Source: Paradesertivirga superstes
GTDB taxonomy: Bacteria > Bacteroidota > Bacteroidia > Sphingobacteriales > Sphingobacteriaceae
DNA: 64,000 nt
Assembly: GCF_037622515.1 (NCBI RefSeq)
Contig: NZ_JBBJCN010000004.1
Coordinates: forward strand, 248,001 to 312,000
Reading direction: 5' to 3'
Each line of letters begins with the position of its first letter. Within the stretch, counting starts at the first letter, position 1. Below the pieces are notes generated by a model. It was given only the letters and a program-made list of their open reading frames with translations, ran no database searches and was not told the origin of the DNA. The position numbers and the translations under genes are program-made. Positions 54,378-63,736 of this stretch are shown here, one piece after another.

Positions 54378-57300
54378 TTACAAATCAAAATTAAGTCCAA
54401 TAACAAACTGTCTGCTTAAAGGCGACGATTCTGCGCCACCTCTTTCAGGATCATAATCTTTAATTAAATCGTTTTTTGTGATTGTAAACAGATTTGATCC
54501 TGTTGCATACAATCTGACCTTTCCGGCAGAGATCTTATTGGTAATGCTTTGAGGAAGTGTATAGCCAAGCGTTACATTCCGAAGCTTTACATATGAGCCA
54601 TCTACATAGGTAAGCGATTGATATCCTGTATAGGTATTCAGTGCGGCTCCCCAACGTGGACGAGGAAAGTCGTTTGAAGGATTTTCAGGAGTCCAGTAAT
54701 TAAGCATCGCAGGACTGTTACCAGTTCCTGATGGATTATAACGGCCCAGAAATTCTGCGTCTATGGTTTGGCCAATTCTTGCAACAAGAAATAAATTCAA
54801 ATCAAAAGCCTTATAGCTTAACGTATTTTGAAAACCTCCCACCCATTTTGGTACAGTAGAGCCTACATATGTATAATCTTTAGCATCCAATATCATGTCG
54901 CCGTTTAAGTCTGCCAACTTTATATCTCCAGGCTTAAATGTTGTGCTGCCAGCTTTATATCTTGCGGCCTCTGCCTCTTCGTCAGTCTGCCAAATGCCAA
55001 GTTTTTGATAAGTATAGAACGAACTTATAGGATGACCAAGCAATAAAGAATTCTCTTCTGTACCTGAGGCTGCTATAATATTTGTCCCGTTGATTAATTT
55101 GGTAATCTCCTCTTTATTTCTTGAATAAGTAAGAGTTGAAGACCACCTAAAATCCTTTGACTGGATATTTGTTGAGTTGATTGCCAGTTCAATTCCCTTA
55201 TTCTGTGTTTCACCTATATTTTCATAAATCCTGGTAACACCAGATGATAAAGGCAAGTCTCTAGGAAGAAGAATATCTGAAGTAATCGTGTTATAAAAAT
55301 CAAGTGTTGCACTCACTCTGTTATTAAGAAATGCCACATCTAAACCGATATTTGTAGCGGCAGATTTCTCCCACCCTAAAGCTTCATTAGCAACTGTTCC
55401 TTCAAATAAATATGCAGGGGCAGCAACATCTCCAAAGCCCATTCTGTTAAACGGAACAAGTAAGCTTTGTGTTCCGTAAGGTGCAATGTTATAGTTTCCT
55501 GAAACTCCATAACTGGCTCTTAATTTAAGATTAGATACCGTCGACTTGAGGGAAGTAAAGAAAGCTTCATCGCTTAAATTCCAGCCAATTGCCGCTGATG
55601 GAAAGAAATCCCACTTTTTACCTTCGGATAAACGGGAGGATCCGTCGAAACGACCTGAAACCGTTAGCAGATATTTGCCTTTATAGCTATAATTCAGTCT
55701 TCCGGCATAGGCCATATTATTCCAGCCCACATATTCTGAATTTATAGTTCTTGCTCCCGCATCTGCACTGGTCGAACCAAGGTTATAAAACAACTGAGAG
55801 GACAATACCTGGTTAATGCCTTGAGCAAAAGTCATATCTCCATCACTCTGAAGGTAACTTGTAATACCTGTCAGTGTAACAGAATGATCTTGTATTAGCT
55901 TATTGTAGGTCAAAACATTGTCCCAGTTTATAAACCGGTTAAAACGATTTCTAACAGATGCCTGAGAAATTCCGGTTGTATACCGCTGCAAGGATTCTTT
56001 ATCATTGAACATTCCATTTTTATTAAAAAGGAAGTTGGTGCCAAAATTAGACTTGAAAGAAAGACCCTTTAAAGGACTTAGTTCAACAAATCCATTCGCA
56101 ATGATATTAGTGGCCAACGTATTATTTCTTGCTACAAATTCTGTTGCCTCGTCAGCTAAAGGACTTATATTTCCCCCTCTTTGTCCGGCTACTAATAGCG
56201 GATACAAATCAACCTCGCCGTTATCGTCATATGCCGTGCCCAAGGGACTAACAGACATGGCCTGACTTAAGGGGTCGTTTCGGAGATTTTGCTTTGAATA
56301 CGTAACCTGGGTTTGAACCCCAGCCTTCGCCCATTTATTTATGATCTGATCCACGTTAAAGCGACCGTTATAGCGGTTAAAATCACTGTTTCGCAACATT
56401 CCGGTTTCACCAAAATATCCTATTGAGCCAACAATTCTGGTTTTCTCCGTTCCGCCGTTTAAGGTTAAAGAATGACTTTGCTGAGCACCATTGCGTTGAA
56501 GCAGATCATACCAATCGATCCATTGGCCATTTTGATAAGCACTTAATTCGCCAGTTTCGGTAAATATTTTATCATCATTCGCCGGACTCGTCCAAATACC
56601 TGTAGTTCTTCCCGCTTCTCTTCTTAGTTGTAAATATTCATCACCAGTTCTCAAATCCGGGAACCGATAATTATTTACGCCGTAATAAGCATTATAATTC
56701 ACCCGGGTTTTTCCTGCAACTCCTTTTTTGGTAGTTACGATTACAACACCATTTGCTCCCTGAGCACCATATATAGCTGTTGATGAGGCATCTTTTAAGA
56801 CGTCAATGGATTCGATGTCATTCGGATTCAAGGTTGATATATCGCCGCCCTGAAAGCCATCAATAATATATAAAGGGCCGTTTCTGCTGGCCAGTTCATC
56901 CCTGGTGGCAATGGATTTATTTCCTCTAATGGTAATGTTTGTACTAGCACCAGGTACGCCCGAAGACCGTGTAATATCAGCTCCCGCAATTCTTCCCTGT
57001 ATTGCTTCCGCAGCGTTGTGTGTAGGAACACGGGTAATATCTTCCGCCTTAACCGATGCTACAGACCCTGTCAAATCGCGCTTTTTAACTGTTCCGTATC
57101 CAATTACTACAACTTCTTCAAGAGAAGCGGCATCTGCCTGAAGGCGAATATCCACGCGGCTTTGATTCGGTCCCACACTAACTTCCTGTTGTTTAAAGCC
57201 CAAATAACTAACAACCAATACAACAGGTTCATTACCGGGAACATTTAATGAAAAAGCACCATTAACATCCGTCGAAACGCCTAAATTAGTTCCTTTCAAC

Positions 57301-57743
57301 TTTACACTTGCCCCAGGCAGGGTTTCACCCTGTTCATCTTTCACCGTTCCCGAGATAGTGTAATCCACTAAAGAATTTTTGTCATTAACAGACTTAATAA
57401 CAATCATTTGATCAATAACCTCAAACGTAAGCGGCTGGTTTTGAAGCACCTGTTTCATTATCGTTTCTATTGATGCTTCTTCTGCAAAAACCTTGATCCT
57501 TTGATTAAGTTTTATCTGATCATGCCTGTAAAAAACGGTATAGTCACTGCTTTGCTCAATTTTCTTAAGCATTTCTTTTACCGTTGTATTCGCCTCATTC
57601 ATTGTAAATGAATTCTGCGAATACCCTGCAGCATGAATCTGCATTACACCGAAAAAGATCAAAATAGTTGTAAGCTTCATAGCTCTTAAAATTGTTCGCC
57701 CAATAGGAACAGCGAATAGAGAATTTCTACACAAAAAAATCAT
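54378..57743 (-). CDS. SusC/RagA TonB-dependent transporter with STN domain (pair 3)
   Basis: A 1121-residue outer-membrane importer. The first 40 residues include the signal peptide (MKLTTILIFFGVMQIHAAGY within it). The STN domain follows (FTMNEANTTVKEMLKKIEQ, VFYRHDQIKLNQRI; about 45-120), then a carboxypeptidase-regulatory-like domain (ISGTVKDEQGETLPGASVKL), a plug (LEEVVVIGYGTVKKRDLTG, PLYIIDGFQGGDISTLNPND) and the barrel. STN domains pass a ligand signal to a FecR anti-sigma factor; FecR and ECF genes are directly upstream (57901-59590), so this is a trans-envelope signalling receptor. Upstream of it a single half-site-like stretch (57861-57874) is present, but no full operator. Confidence 0.95.
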   Translation of the reverse strand: MIFLCRNSLFAVPIGRTILRAMKLTTILIFFGVMQIHAAGYSQNSFTMNEANTTVKEMLKKIEQSSDYTVFYRHDQIKLNQRIKVFAEEASIETIMKQVLQNQPLTFEVIDQMIVIKSVNDKNSLVDYTISGTVKDEQGETLPGASVKLKGTNLGVSTDVNGAFSLNVPGNEPVVLVVSYLGFKQQEVSVGPNQSRVDIRLQADAASLEEVVVIGYGTVKKRDLTGSVASVKAEDITRVPTHNAAEAIQGRIAGADITRSSGVPGASTNITIRGNKSIATRDELASRNGPLYIIDGFQGGDISTLNPNDIESIDVLKDASSTAIYGAQGANGVVIVTTKKGVAGKTRVNYNAYYGVNNYRFPDLRTGDEYLQLRREAGRTTGIWTSPANDDKIFTETGELSAYQNGQWIDWYDLLQRNGAQQSHSLTLNGGTEKTRIVGSIGYFGETGMLRNSDFNRYNGRFNVDQIINKWAKAGVQTQVTYSKQNLRNDPLSQAMSVSPLGTAYDDNGEVDLYPLLVAGQRGGNISPLADEATEFVARNNTLATNIIANGFVELSPLKGLSFKSNFGTNFLFNKNGMFNDKESLQRYTTGISQASVRNRFNRFINWDNVLTYNKLIQDHSVTLTGITSYLQSDGDMTFAQGINQVLSSQLFYNLGSTSADAGARTINSEYVGWNNMAYAGRLNYSYKGKYLLTVSGRFDGSSRLSEGKKWDFFPSAAIGWNLSDEAFFTSLKSTVSNLKLRASYGVSGNYNIAPYGTQSLLVPFNRMGFGDVAAPAYLFEGTVANEALGWEKSAATNIGLDVAFLNNRVSATLDFYNTITSDILLPRDLPLSSGVTRIYENIGETQNKGIELAINSTNIQSKDFRWSSTLTYSRNKEEITKLINGTNIIAASGTEENSLLLGHPISSFYTYQKLGIWQTDEEAEAARYKAGSTTFKPGDIKLADLNGDMILDAKDYTYVGSTVPKWVGGFQNTLSYKAFDLNLFLVARIGQTIDAEFLGRYNPSGTGNSPAMLNYWTPENPSNDFPRPRWGAALNTYTGYQSLTYVDGSYVKLRNVTLGYTLPQSITNKISAGKVRLYATGSNLFTITKNDLIKDYDPERGGAESSPLSRQFVIGLNFDL

Positions 57744-57900
57744 AAATTTGGTTTATTATACTAGTTAATACTACGCTTCCCCAAGCTATGGGTATTAGCT
57801 ATTTAATTCAGAAACTCCGGGGTGTTAGCGCATCCCGGTTTTTTATTATCGGAAATTTTCTATGGCATATTATATAGTTTTAAGTTTATCCTTAATTAGT

Positions 57901-58935
57901 TTAGTTAGGTTTTTTTATAATGATTACACCATTAGCCAGGTTGTACTCAAGTGGAGTTGTCTCTTTTATAACATTAAAGACTTTAGATATATTTTCTAAT
58001 TTTTTAAAGGTTCCTGAGTACTGAATTTTTTTAAATTCATCATCAGCAAATACGATACTGACATTATATCTTCTTTCCAGAATCTTAGCTATTTCCTCAA
58101 ATGTATCTCCGTCAAATATCAATAGGTCTTCCTTCCAACCATTATATTCGTTTATCTGGGAGTTTTCGATTTGTACTACTTTTAAAGGTTCCAGATCTAA
58201 ATCCTTCTTCTTATTTGTGTTACTTATCCTGTTAATTTTCAATACCTGGTTAACATCCAGGAACACTTTTCCCTCCTCGTCCGATCCTTCCGTTAATTTT
58301 CCTTCAACAGAGACTTTTCCTTCAACCACAGTAGTTTCAAATAATTCATCGGGATAGGCTTTAACATTAAATACGGTACCTATATCCCTTATAGTATAAA
58401 TGCCCGCTTTAACCAGAAAAGGAATTTCTGTGTCACTTTTCGCGATATCGAAATATGCTTCCCCTTTTAAAAATATTGTCCTGTTTTGTTTCCCAAAATC
58501 TTTTGAATAAGAAATCTGGCTTCCGGCATTTACCCAAACTATACTTCCATCCGGCAATATTATTTTTTTAGTCATACCTTTTGGAACTTCCAGTGCAACT
58601 AAAATTTCTGATCTTTTGAATTTATTGTACTGAAAATATCCTATTGAACACATTAAAATAATAATGGCCGCCGAAGAAAGTCTTGTCCAGAAACTCAGCC
58701 GTTTATAAAGTGGTTTCTTTCCAGCAATTCTATGAAGAAAGGTTTCGTAGGCATCATCAACATCAAATATTTCCTTATTTGCGTATAAACTGTTATGCCA
58801 GGCCTCATAAAGCTGAAAGTAATTCTCTTCATTCCCGGGAGTGCTTTTAATCCATTCCCTTACTTCGGCAGATTCAGTTTCATCCGCCTGCCCAGTAATA
58901 TATTTAATTAATGAATTTTTAATATCCTCCTTCAT
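57901..58935 (-). CDS. FecR family anti-sigma factor
   Basis: A 344-residue inner-membrane regulator. Residues 1-80 are the cytoplasmic sigma-binding part, one transmembrane segment lies at about 86-103 (SSAAIIILMCSIGYF), and the periplasmic side holds a FecR domain (MTKKIILPDGSIVWVNAGS, LKGEAYFDI, FNVKAYPDELFETTVVEGKV) and a C-terminal DUF4974 domain (LLIFDGDTFEEIAKILERRY). It would hold the ECF factor encoded 58 bases upstream and receive the signal from the STN domain of SusC-3. Confidence 0.94.
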   Translation of the reverse strand: MKEDIKNSLIKYITGQADETESAEVREWIKSTPGNEENYFQLYEAWHNSLYANKEIFDVDDAYETFLHRIAGKKPLYKRLSFWTRLSSAAIIILMCSIGYFQYNKFKRSEILVALEVPKGMTKKIILPDGSIVWVNAGSQISYSKDFGKQNRTIFLKGEAYFDIAKSDTEIPFLVKAGIYTIRDIGTVFNVKAYPDELFETTVVEGKVSVEGKLTEGSDEEGKVFLDVNQVLKINRISNTNKKKDLDLEPLKVVQIENSQINEYNGWKEDLLIFDGDTFEEIAKILERRYNVSIVFADDEFKKIQYSGTFKKLENISKVFNVIKETTPLEYNLANGVIIIKKPN

Positions 58936-58993
58936 GTGAACAGATATAAGACAATTAAGATGGAGAGAACCCCCAAAAAAAAATTTATTTATT

Positions 58994-59590
58994 TTAAAAA
59001 GACGTCAAAACGGCGAGAAATATAAACAGGTGTTTTAAATAATGACGCATCTTTTCAAGCGCGATAGTCATATGACGTTCGACAGTTTTTTGAGAGATAT
59101 TCAGTTTTCGAGCAATTTCTTTATTTTGCAGATGTTCAAACCTGCTTAATTTAAAAACCTCTCTGCACTTTTCAGGTAATTCCTCAACAGCTTTATAAAC
59201 TTGCTCTTCTAACTCTTTTTCAAGGCAGGGATTTCTCACAACGGCAGGAATTTCTGACAACATGTTGTGTTTGGCCAGGTAGTTCACATATTCACTTTCG
59301 ACCTTCTTATGTTTCAAATAATTCAGACATCGGTTTTGAACCATCCTGTATAAATATGCATTGACAGAAGTACTAACATCCATTTGTCCCCGATGTTCCC
59401 ACAAATAAGCAAAAGTATCGGATACGATTTCTTCTGAAACTTGCAGATCATTCACAAACTTATTAGCAAAGAAAGAGAGCTTTACATAATAATCTTTAAA
59501 TAAAGTCTCAAACGCTTTATCAGCACTTACGACCCTATCCTCAGCTTTGATATCCGTCCTTAAAGTATAAGTAAAAGCCGTTGCTGACAT
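58994..59590 (-). CDS. ECF-type RNA polymerase sigma factor
   Basis: A 198-residue sigma factor of the Bacteroidota sigma-70 expansion group. Region 2 is FFANKFVNDLQVSEEIVSDT with FAYLWEHR and NAYLYRMVQNRCLNYLKHKK; region 4 is ELPEKCREVFKLSRFEHLQN, KEIARKLNISQKTVERHM. It should direct transcription of SusC-3/SusD-3 once released by FecR. Operator site 8 lies about 90-150 bases upstream, so the gene itself seems to belong to the AraC-type regulon. Confidence 0.95.
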   Translation of the reverse strand: MSATAFTYTLRTDIKAEDRVVSADKAFETLFKDYYVKLSFFANKFVNDLQVSEEIVSDTFAYLWEHRGQMDVSTSVNAYLYRMVQNRCLNYLKHKKVESEYVNYLAKHNMLSEIPAVVRNPCLEKELEEQVYKAVEELPEKCREVFKLSRFEHLQNKEIARKLNISQKTVERHMTIALEKMRHYLKHLFIFLAVLTSF

Positions 59591-59678
59591 AGATATAACT
59601 CGTACTTAAATGGTTAGAAAGTAATTGGTTCATTACGTGTAACCTACAAAACAATGAAATGCAGGCCAGGCCAAATGT

Positions 59679-59743
59679 CAAATATAAGGAACCAAGAAAG
59701 ATGCTTTTTATAGAATCCTTTCCATCTGTTATAGGATATTTTC
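59679..59743 (-). promoter_or_regulatory. Operator (59709-59743) plus -7 box (59679-59686), site 8
   Basis: In gene sense ATATCCTATA and GGATTCTATA, 21 bp apart, then 22 bases and TATATTTG, a perfect -7 consensus. It precedes the ECF sigma gene with a leader of about 80 bases and is located after the GH127 stop, so it belongs to the sigma operon. Confidence 0.75.
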
Positions 59744-59821
59744 ATAGAAAGTATGCAAGAAGCGACTGGTTTCTTTGATCAATATATCCGAATTAAGAGG
59801 GATAATACAGGTTTTACTTTT

Positions 59822-59860
59822 ATGTTTTGTGTCTGAGAGACTACAACCGACACAAAACAT
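59822..59860 (-). terminator. 12-bp inverted repeat after the GH127 gene
   Basis: ATGTTTTGTGTC (59822-59833) is perfectly inverted at 59849-59860, with a 15-base loop, five bases past the stop of the gene at 59866. There is no T-run after it, so it may be a weak terminator or an mRNA 3' end stabiliser. Confidence 0.45.
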
Positions 59861-59865
59861 AAGCG

Positions 59866-62217
59866 TTACTTCATTAACCTCACTTCATAGATATTAGATA
59901 TGGTTGAGGGTGCATTCGCCTGAAATTTTATCGTCAAAGATTTCGAACTTTTAAGTTGAGAAGGAAGTTCATAATCTACCGTATAAAAAGTATCTCCTTT
60001 TGAACCATCAGTCTTTACTTCAGACAATAACATGTTATTGATATAAATGTTAAAACTTTTATTACGCTCTCGTCCAAAATAAGTAATGCGGATTTTGTTT
60101 CCCAACCCTTCAGAATTTCTTAACTCATAACTGAACCATCCTGCTCCATTTCTAAAATGCTGTTCTTTGAATAAGCCTGTTTCCGTTTTTTCACCTTTAA
60201 AATTATGGTCCGATTCTGGTTGCTGTTCTCCCGGATTTATTACATCCACAGTTAAGGCCTCTAACTTTAACTTCGCTTCTTCTTTATCCTTAAATTCTTT
60301 CTGAACTTTTGGCAGATCTGAGGCTGTAGTAAAAGGCCAGTATAAAACATACCTGGAGTCATGAATTTTATAGAATGGCACTAATTTAAGGTGCTTGTAT
60401 TTCTGCTGATAAATCAATTCAGAGGCAGTGTAAGTAAGTGTTTGAGTATTAAGGGGTTTTACAACATCCGAAATCTTAGAATTGTCAATCACAAGCAGTG
60501 GCGCTTCTTCTAAGGGCACCAGTGGACCGCTTGCGATATGCCCCATTCTGCTTCCATCCGCTTTTAAACCTGTTAATCCCTCATCTCCAGTTGCTGCGGC
60601 CAACACAATTGGCCCGTGAACGAATGAAAGCCAGTTTGATTTATCAGGAAGCGATTCAGTTATTGTTTCCATCGGAAGATGAACTGTTATTGCATCACCC
60701 GATTTCCAGGTTCTGTCAATGGATATATAAGAGTTCGCATCTGGCTGTACCTTAACTGCCTGATTATTGACCATTATCTTCATTTTTCCATTTAACCAGG
60801 ACGGACTTCTAAATTTAATAGCAAACCTGGAGGGCCTCTTCATCGCTAACTTTAGAGTAGATTTCTCTTCATAAGGAAAAGTTGTGCTTTGCGTAACGTT
60901 AATACCTTTCTCTGCCCAATTAAGCGTGGAAGGAACATATAAATTCACATACAGGTTTTTCTGATCATGGGCATAAATTAATTCACCATACTTTCCATGG
61001 TTTTCGATTCCGGACCCTACACAGCACCAGAACGATTCCTGCGGAGAAGAATAAACACGGTAATGATTGGGTCTGATCGGTGTGAAATACACCAATCCTC
61101 CCTCGGGATGCTGAGATGAAAGTATATGGTTGTAAGTCGTGCGTTCATAATAATCGATGAACTTTGCACTTGGATCTGATAAAAAAAGATGCTTGCTTAA
61201 CTTAAGCATATTATAACTATTACAGGTTTCTGGCCCTTCCCTCGATTCCAGCATGGATGTAAAATCGTTTGACGGATTAAAGTGCTCCCTTACGCTGTTG
61301 CCCCCAATTGAAATGGTCCTGTTGTTTACAACTGTATTCCAGAAAAAATTCGCAGCTCCCGCCCAGTCTTTATCTCCTGCAACCTGGGCCACACGCATAA
61401 ACCCGATCACTTTGGGGATTTGAGTATTTGCATGGATGCCATTTAATGAATCGGTATTATGTAAAAGAGGATTAAGTATAGCTTTATGAGAAAATTTCCG
61501 GGCTAGCTCTAAATATTTCTTTTCGCCGGTTATTTCAGTCACATCTGCAAAAACTTCATTCATACCCCCGTGCTCACTCCGAAGCATCTGTTGTATCTGA
61601 GTATCCGATAAATTGGCGGTGAGATTAACACACCAGTCGGAAAGATTAATAAGAAGTTTTTTAGCCATTAGGTTCCCGGTTAATCTGTATGCATCGACCA
61701 ATCCGGCATATAACTTATGAATATTATACCAGGGTACCCATTTATCATTTAATGAGAAACTTCCTGCTTTAATCTTCCCTTTTGAAATATCATCCCAAAG
61801 AACTTTTCCTCCGGGTATACCGCCCACATAACCGTTTCCATTTTTTTGCTGACATTTATCAAGCCATGTAAGCATGTAATTTAATCGCTCATTTAATTGC
61901 TTATCTCCTGTAGAGGCATACATTAAAGACAAAGCCGATAAATAATGTCCGCCTACATGCCCGTCTAATCCAGTATTTTCCCAGTTACCATATGAAACTC
62001 CTTTGGGTTCTATCCCGGCCTCTCTTAAAAAAGGAGACAGCAAACGGTCAGGATTCAGCTCAAGAATATATTTTAAATCGGTCTGCTGAGCCTCCTTAAA
62101 TGGCCCCTGAAGTAATTTAACTGAACTTAAGGGAAATGTTTTCAATGTGGGTTTTTGAGCATATGCTGCCGTCACAAAAACTACACAAAAACTCAGCAGA
62201 AATAAATTCTTATTCAT
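59866..62217 (-). CDS. GH127/GH146 family beta-L-arabinofuranosidase-like enzyme
   Basis: A 783-residue exported hydrolase (signal ending AAYAQ) with a DUF1680 (alpha/alpha)6 barrel and two C-terminal beta domains. The zinc/cysteine catalytic site of this family is visible: Glu and Cys in GPETCNSYNMLKL (near 330) and the Cys pair in SFWCCVGSGIENHG (near 395), where one Cys acts as nucleophile; REHF carries the likely acid/base Glu. Known activities are removal of beta-L-arabinofuranose (GH127, GH146) and, in GH127 from a rhamnogalacturonan II locus, of aceric acid. The domain layout leans to GH146. It has no visible regulon operator upstream and may be the first gene of the locus on this side. 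Confidence 0.85.
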   Translation of the reverse strand: MNKNLFLLSFCVVFVTAAYAQKPTLKTFPLSSVKLLQGPFKEAQQTDLKYILELNPDRLLSPFLREAGIEPKGVSYGNWENTGLDGHVGGHYLSALSLMYASTGDKQLNERLNYMLTWLDKCQQKNGNGYVGGIPGGKVLWDDISKGKIKAGSFSLNDKWVPWYNIHKLYAGLVDAYRLTGNLMAKKLLINLSDWCVNLTANLSDTQIQQMLRSEHGGMNEVFADVTEITGEKKYLELARKFSHKAILNPLLHNTDSLNGIHANTQIPKVIGFMRVAQVAGDKDWAGAANFFWNTVVNNRTISIGGNSVREHFNPSNDFTSMLESREGPETCNSYNMLKLSKHLFLSDPSAKFIDYYERTTYNHILSSQHPEGGLVYFTPIRPNHYRVYSSPQESFWCCVGSGIENHGKYGELIYAHDQKNLYVNLYVPSTLNWAEKGINVTQSTTFPYEEKSTLKLAMKRPSRFAIKFRSPSWLNGKMKIMVNNQAVKVQPDANSYISIDRTWKSGDAITVHLPMETITESLPDKSNWLSFVHGPIVLAAATGDEGLTGLKADGSRMGHIASGPLVPLEEAPLLVIDNSKISDVVKPLNTQTLTYTASELIYQQKYKHLKLVPFYKIHDSRYVLYWPFTTASDLPKVQKEFKDKEEAKLKLEALTVDVINPGEQQPESDHNFKGEKTETGLFKEQHFRNGAGWFSYELRNSEGLGNKIRITYFGRERNKSFNIYINNMLLSEVKTDGSKGDTFYTVDYELPSQLKSSKSLTIKFQANAPSTISNIYEVRLMK

Positions 62218-62452
62218 GATTTTATCAATTGTTAAAAGATCTTTTCACACGCTTGTCTGATTAATTGTTTCGATGGCTCTGATACACTCCTCCTGTTGTT
62301 ACAAAAGGAAAGCATTCGGCATCTTTCTAAAACTAAGAAATCGGTTAGGGTGGAACGGTTTATTTACAATTGTCTAAAATACAATTAATCTATAAGAACA
62401 CAAGAAGAACCTGATTGAAATCTCAGATAATGTCGAAATACCAACAGTAAAT

Positions 62453-62809
62453 TTAAAAAGTAATGAAAACCGATCGCCGTAGTATTGGCTTCAAATTACG
62501 GGTTCTGTGACCTTTGCCCGTTACATCTTCTAGCTGAAGCACATCACCGGCGGCAAATCTTCGCTTTTCTCCTAAAGATGTTTCTATCTCAATCTCGCCG
62601 TCTAAGAGAATAATAAACTGCCTGTCGGGAGCCGTATGAAATTCATAATCATAATCGGGCAGCACTTGCCGGAATATCAGATCCTTAACCGGAAACTTCC
62701 CTGATAAATATCCGATGGGTCCGGCAGAGGTTAAAGGCACATCTATATCTTCAAAATGTGTATCGCCATTGTTATCAGCATATATTCTGGTGATGATAAA
62801 TTCTTCCAT
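62453..62809 (-). CDS. Small cupin-domain protein
   Basis: A 118-residue single cupin. The core pattern is visible: LPDYDYEFHTAPDRQFIILL and GEIEIETSLGEKRRFAAGDV with DVTGKGHRTRNLK. His residues in EFHTAP and KGHRTR could bind metal, but the set is incomplete. It is the last gene of a four-gene operon with GNAT, esterase and dioxygenase, only 2 bases after the GNAT gene. It has no link to pectin and probably belongs to a detoxification unit. Confidence 0.8.
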   Translation of the reverse strand: MEEFIITRIYADNNGDTHFEDIDVPLTSAGPIGYLSGKFPVKDLIFRQVLPDYDYEFHTAPDRQFIILLDGEIEIETSLGEKRRFAAGDVLQLEDVTGKGHRTRNLKPILRRSVFITF

Positions 62810-62811
62810 AA

Positions 62812-63108
62812 TCAGTGCTCCCTTTCAGCAAGTAAACGATTCCATTCAGGATGCCGTTTAAGAAACGCCTGCACATATACACAGTAAGGAACCAATTGCA
62901 ATTTATTCGACTCAAGATAAACAAGGGTTTTTTCGACTAATGCAGCCGCAATACCCTTACCATTCAGCTCTTTCGGAACTTCTGTATGCAACAAATAAAC
63001 TTTATCACCTTTCATCTTATAATCAATAAAAGAACGCTTTCCATCTATGAACAATTCGAAATTATGCCGTTCAATATTGTTAATCAGTTCGACTTCTCCG
63101 TACTTCAT
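62812..63108 (-). CDS. YjdJ-type GNAT acetyltransferase-like protein
   Basis: A 98-residue minimal GNAT fold: RSFIDYKMKGDKVYLLHTEV is followed by the acetyl-CoA loop LNGKGIAAALVEKTL and VPYCVYVQAFLKRHPEW, the signature of the short YjdJ/NATD1 group. The substrate is unknown. Its start abuts the stop of the esterase gene (0 bases), so it is tightly co-translated. Confidence 0.88.
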   Translation of the reverse strand: MKYGEVELINNIERHNFELFIDGKRSFIDYKMKGDKVYLLHTEVPKELNGKGIAAALVEKTLVYLESNKLQLVPYCVYVQAFLKRHPEWNRLLAEREH

Positions 63109-63732
63109 TTATACCAGAATTAATTGATTTGCGAGTTTAATTTCTTCCTGCTGTATGGTATGCATGCGTCCTTTGTATACCCTTAAAGAAACTTCCGCAT
63201 GCATTTCCTCTAAAATTTCAACGGTTTCTTCTACCCTGGACAGAGGAACATGCGGATCCGGGTCTCCGGTAGTGATAAGAATGGGTGTATGTGCAAAATC
63301 ACCTGTATAATTTTCTCTGTTCAAATGCTCTCCTATCAACCCACCGGTATAAGCAATTACCCCGCCATAAGCAGTTGCATGCCTGCTTACATATTCAAGT
63401 GCCAAACAGGCTCCCTGTGAAAATCCTAAAAAAAAGATTTTATGAAGCGGAATTCCTTGTGAAATGATGTCTTTAACCAGGGTATCAATTAGTTCTAGCG
63501 CTGAGCTTAAAGCCGGTTGATTATTCTCAACCGGAGCCATAAAACTATAAGGATACCAGCTGTTATTCGTCGCTGTTGGTGCAAAAATAGCCGCGTCCTC
63601 CAGATTAAGGTAGTCAGCTAAAGAACTGATGCTTTCAGCGCTTGCACCTCTTCCGTGAAGCATAATGATAGCTTTATTTGCTTGTTTCAGCGGAAGCCCG
63701 CTCTCTTCTGTTTGCTTGCTATGACTGTACAT
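63109..63732 (-). CDS. Alpha/beta-hydrolase carboxylesterase (MhqD-like)
   Basis: A 207-residue cytoplasmic phospholipase/carboxylesterase family hydrolase. The nucleophile elbow is GFSQGA, the Asp is in GDPDPHVP and the His in GRMHT; LHGRGASAESI forms the oxyanion region. Together with the ring-cleaving dioxygenase upstream (4 bases away) it resembles the MhqO/MhqD pair that clears quinones and catechols in other bacteria. This similarity is from gene content, not from a search. Confidence 0.88.
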   Translation of the reverse strand: MYSHSKQTEESGLPLKQANKAIIMLHGRGASAESISSLADYLNLEDAAIFAPTATNNSWYPYSFMAPVENNQPALSSALELIDTLVKDIISQGIPLHKIFFLGFSQGACLALEYVSRHATAYGGVIAYTGGLIGEHLNRENYTGDFAHTPILITTGDPDPHVPLSRVEETVEILEEMHAEVSLRVYKGRMHTIQQEEIKLANQLILV

Positions 63733-63736
63733 CGTA

